This document shows positions 62,643 to 64,000 of a DNA stretch of 64,000 nt, piece by piece. The notes under the pieces are model-generated. The model did not search any database and had not been told where the DNA came from. It worked only from the letters and a program-made list of their open reading frames with translations. Location of the stretch: NCBI RefSeq assembly GCF_013204845.1, contig NZ_JABMKY010000007.1, forward strand, positions 1 to 64,000, given 5' to 3'. Numbering within the stretch: position 1 is the stretch's first letter; every line of letters begins with the position of its first letter. Made by a program: the position numbers and the translations under genes. The stretch is from Paenibacillus qinlingensis (GTDB lineage: Bacteria > Bacillota > Bacilli > Paenibacillales > NBRC-103111).

Positions 62643-63519
62643 GCGCTATAATCGTATTCAAATTTTGAGCTGGAACACGGTCAATCAGGTCTCCATAGGT
62701 ACGTAGTCGATTCATGATGGTTAGTTGATTGAACTCACGAATGCTTGGGCGAAGCTCTACTTCTTTCCAAAGCAAAGGCGTTGAAACCGTTGCATCCTTT
62801 TTGGCACGCGGTGTATAAGGAGCAGAGAGCGTTTTTCCATACCAGTGCTGGAGGTAGTCGATATAAATCTTATCACCGCGATTTTTCTTGAAGCGCTCGA
62901 TGGTAAATAGCTTCGGATACATGTTAACCGCATAGGTCGCGATGAAATGTCCAACTCTGCGGAGTTCTTCGAACGTATATCCAGATTGAATTGGAATGTA
63001 AATTTGCACACCTGTCGCACCAGAGGTTTTGGGAACAGACTGTATGCGTAATGAGTCAAGCACTTCGCCGATGATAAGTGCAGCCTCCATGATGCGAGGT
63101 TCTTCCTCTAAGGTTGGATCGATATCAATCAGCCATTCTGCGGGATTCGTCTCACCGATGAAATGAAAGGAAGGATGAAATTCCAAGCATGTCAGATTCC
63201 CGAGCCAAATGAGCGTAGATAAGGAGTCCAAATTCACATAGTTAATGCCATCTAGCGGGGCTAGCTTAACGAAGCTAGGCACAGGATCAGGAGCATTTTT
63301 CTGATAAAAAGACTTGTCATCATACCCATGCGGGAATCGAATCGTCGTTAGATGGCGATTGCGGCAGTAACGTAGGAGGTAGGGCGATAGTGCACTCAAT
63401 GTCGTCAAATAATCCGCCTTCGTGATACCTAAATCAGGCCATAGCGGCTTATTTGGATTCGTGATCGTCAACTCGTTGCCCTCCACGAGAAGCTTTGCTT
63501 TCTCTGCTTTGAACGCCAT
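62629..63519 (-). CDS. LigD-type polymerase domain protein (primase-polymerase)
   Basis: The 296-aa stand-alone copy of the polymerase domain of bacterial NHEJ ligase D (archaeo-eukaryotic primase fold). Catalytic acids are D132 and D134 (WLIDID) and D221 (YIDYLQ); KTSGATG near 164-170 contacts nucleotide. It adds ribo- or deoxynucleotides at break ends. No ligase, nuclease or Ku gene is in this window. AAGGAG lies 13 bases before ATG 63519. Expression in spores, as for Bacillus NHEJ, is plausible but not shown here. Confidence 0.9.
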   Translation of the reverse strand: MAFKAEKAKLLVEGNELTITNPNKPLWPDLGITKADYLTTLSALSPYLLRYCRNRHLTTIRFPHGYDDKSFYQKNAPDPVPSFVKLAPLDGINYVNLDSLSTLIWLGNLTCLEFHPSFHFIGETNPAEWLIDIDPTLEEEPRIMEAALIIGEVLDSLRIQSVPKTSGATGVQIYIPIQSGYTFEELRRVGHFIATYAVNMYPKLFTIERFKKNRGDKIYIDYLQHWYGKTLSAPYTPRAKKDATVSTPLLWKEVELRPSIREFNQLTIMNRLRTYGDLIDRVPAQNLNTIIAQIKE

Positions 63520-63610
63520 AGGCTTGGAATCGCTCCTTCTGAGCTTTTATTCACAATTATTTCCTAGGCGAGTGATTCTCAAACGGAGTCACACAAAGCT
63601 AGGCAGCAGA

Positions 63611-64000
63611 TCAGGATATGACCTGCAACCAGAGATACAAACCAATTAACGTGATAAGCAAGGTAGGGATCGTCAGGATGACGCCAGCTTTCATATAAGC
63701 GCCCCATGTAATTTTTACGCCTTTTTTGGCAAGCACATGAAGCCAGATTAAGGTGGCTAGCGAGCCGATAGGTGTCATTTTCGGCCCCAGATCGGTCCCG
63801 ATGACATTGGCATAAATTAGGGCTTCTCGGAGGATACCCTCGGTTTGAGTGCCTTGAATCGCTAAAGCATCAATCAGCACGGTCGGCAAATTGTTCATGA
63901 TCGAAGAAAGGATCGCTGCCAGGAATCCCATGCCTATTGTAGCTACGAATAGACCTTCACCAGAAATGATGTCGATAAGATCCCCGAGCGCATCAGTGAG
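63611..64000 (-). CDS. arsB: ArsB-like anion/ion transporter, C-terminal part
   Basis: The frame is open to the window edge, so the 5' part is outside. The 129 visible residues begin LTDALGDLI and hold the MNNLPTVLI and [24 protein letters not shown] segments, hallmarks of the ArsB/ion-transporter superfamily (arsenite extrusion; citrate relatives). The last helix ends just before the stop. Function as an arsenite pump is likely but cannot be separated from other members here. Confidence 0.85.
   Translation of the reverse strand, partial: LTDALGDLIDIISGEGLFVATIGMGFLAAILSSIMNNLPTVLIDALAIQGTQTEGILREALIYANVIGTDLGPKMTPIGSLATLIWLHVLAKKGVKITWGAYMKAGVILTIPTLLITLIGLYLWLQVIS

Overview
The window looks like chromosome of a spore-forming, flagellated Firmicute of the Paenibacillaceae, most likely Paenibacillus or a close relative. 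This rests on two germinant-receptor operons, a YjcZ-type small spore protein, an S-layer-homology (SLH) surface protein, a stand-alone LigD-type polymerase, a MgtC protein, strong AGGAGG ribosome-binding sites with frequent TTG/GTG starts, and a perfect Bacillus-type Fur box. No rRNA, tRNA, CRISPR array, prophage or plasmid replicon was seen.

Layout. 1-120: tail of an IS3-family transposase and its end. 580-3148: three-gene ABC-2 exporter, then an IS200/IS605-type element carrying only TnpB (3146-4476), helD, and a 27-aa spore protein. 7161-10858: germinant receptor operon in order B-A-C. 11578-16233: secreted protein, ABC exporter and two-component system. 16481-19595: MgtC protein, Fur-box flavodoxin, TrmB-type regulator, HD hydrolase. 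19600-20630: repeat-rich, with no secure gene. 20635-24495: DUF445 protein and an SsuABC-like importer. 24541-26669: two-component system divergent from a 1731-aa SLH protein (26828-32023). 32190-35025: bactofilin plus LytM peptidase and a repeat lipoprotein. 35409-38725: HD protein, thymidine kinase, diacylglycerol glycosyltransferase, membrane protein. 39103-45206: glutamate synthase gltB-gltD. 45357-47456: chemoreceptor. 48570-52503: NarL-type two-component system divergent from a BcrA-like exporter. 52828-56431: HAD phosphatase, second bactofilin plus LytM pair, divergent ParM-like actin. 56519-60979: second germinant receptor operon (A-C-D-B). 61170-64000: cardiolipin synthase, LigD-type polymerase, start of an ArsB-like transporter.

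Several genes form a cell-envelope theme: two bactofilin/LytM modules, an actin homologue, an SLH giant with 14 propeller-like repeats and eight 306-bp repeats, glycolipid and cardiolipin synthesis, and envelope-stress-like ABC/two-component modules. Two receptor operons, YjcZ and possibly the LigD polymerase belong to spore biology.

The most unexplained signal is non-coding. Five intergenic spots (A about 110-300, B 11037-11227, C 20014-20205, D 35184-35374, E 48331-48521) each hold four imperfect 26-bp palindromes of one family, spaced about 51, 60 and 51 bp. A sixth spot (F 52533-52611) holds one pair. All lie downstream of genes, and the spacing is near whole helical turns.
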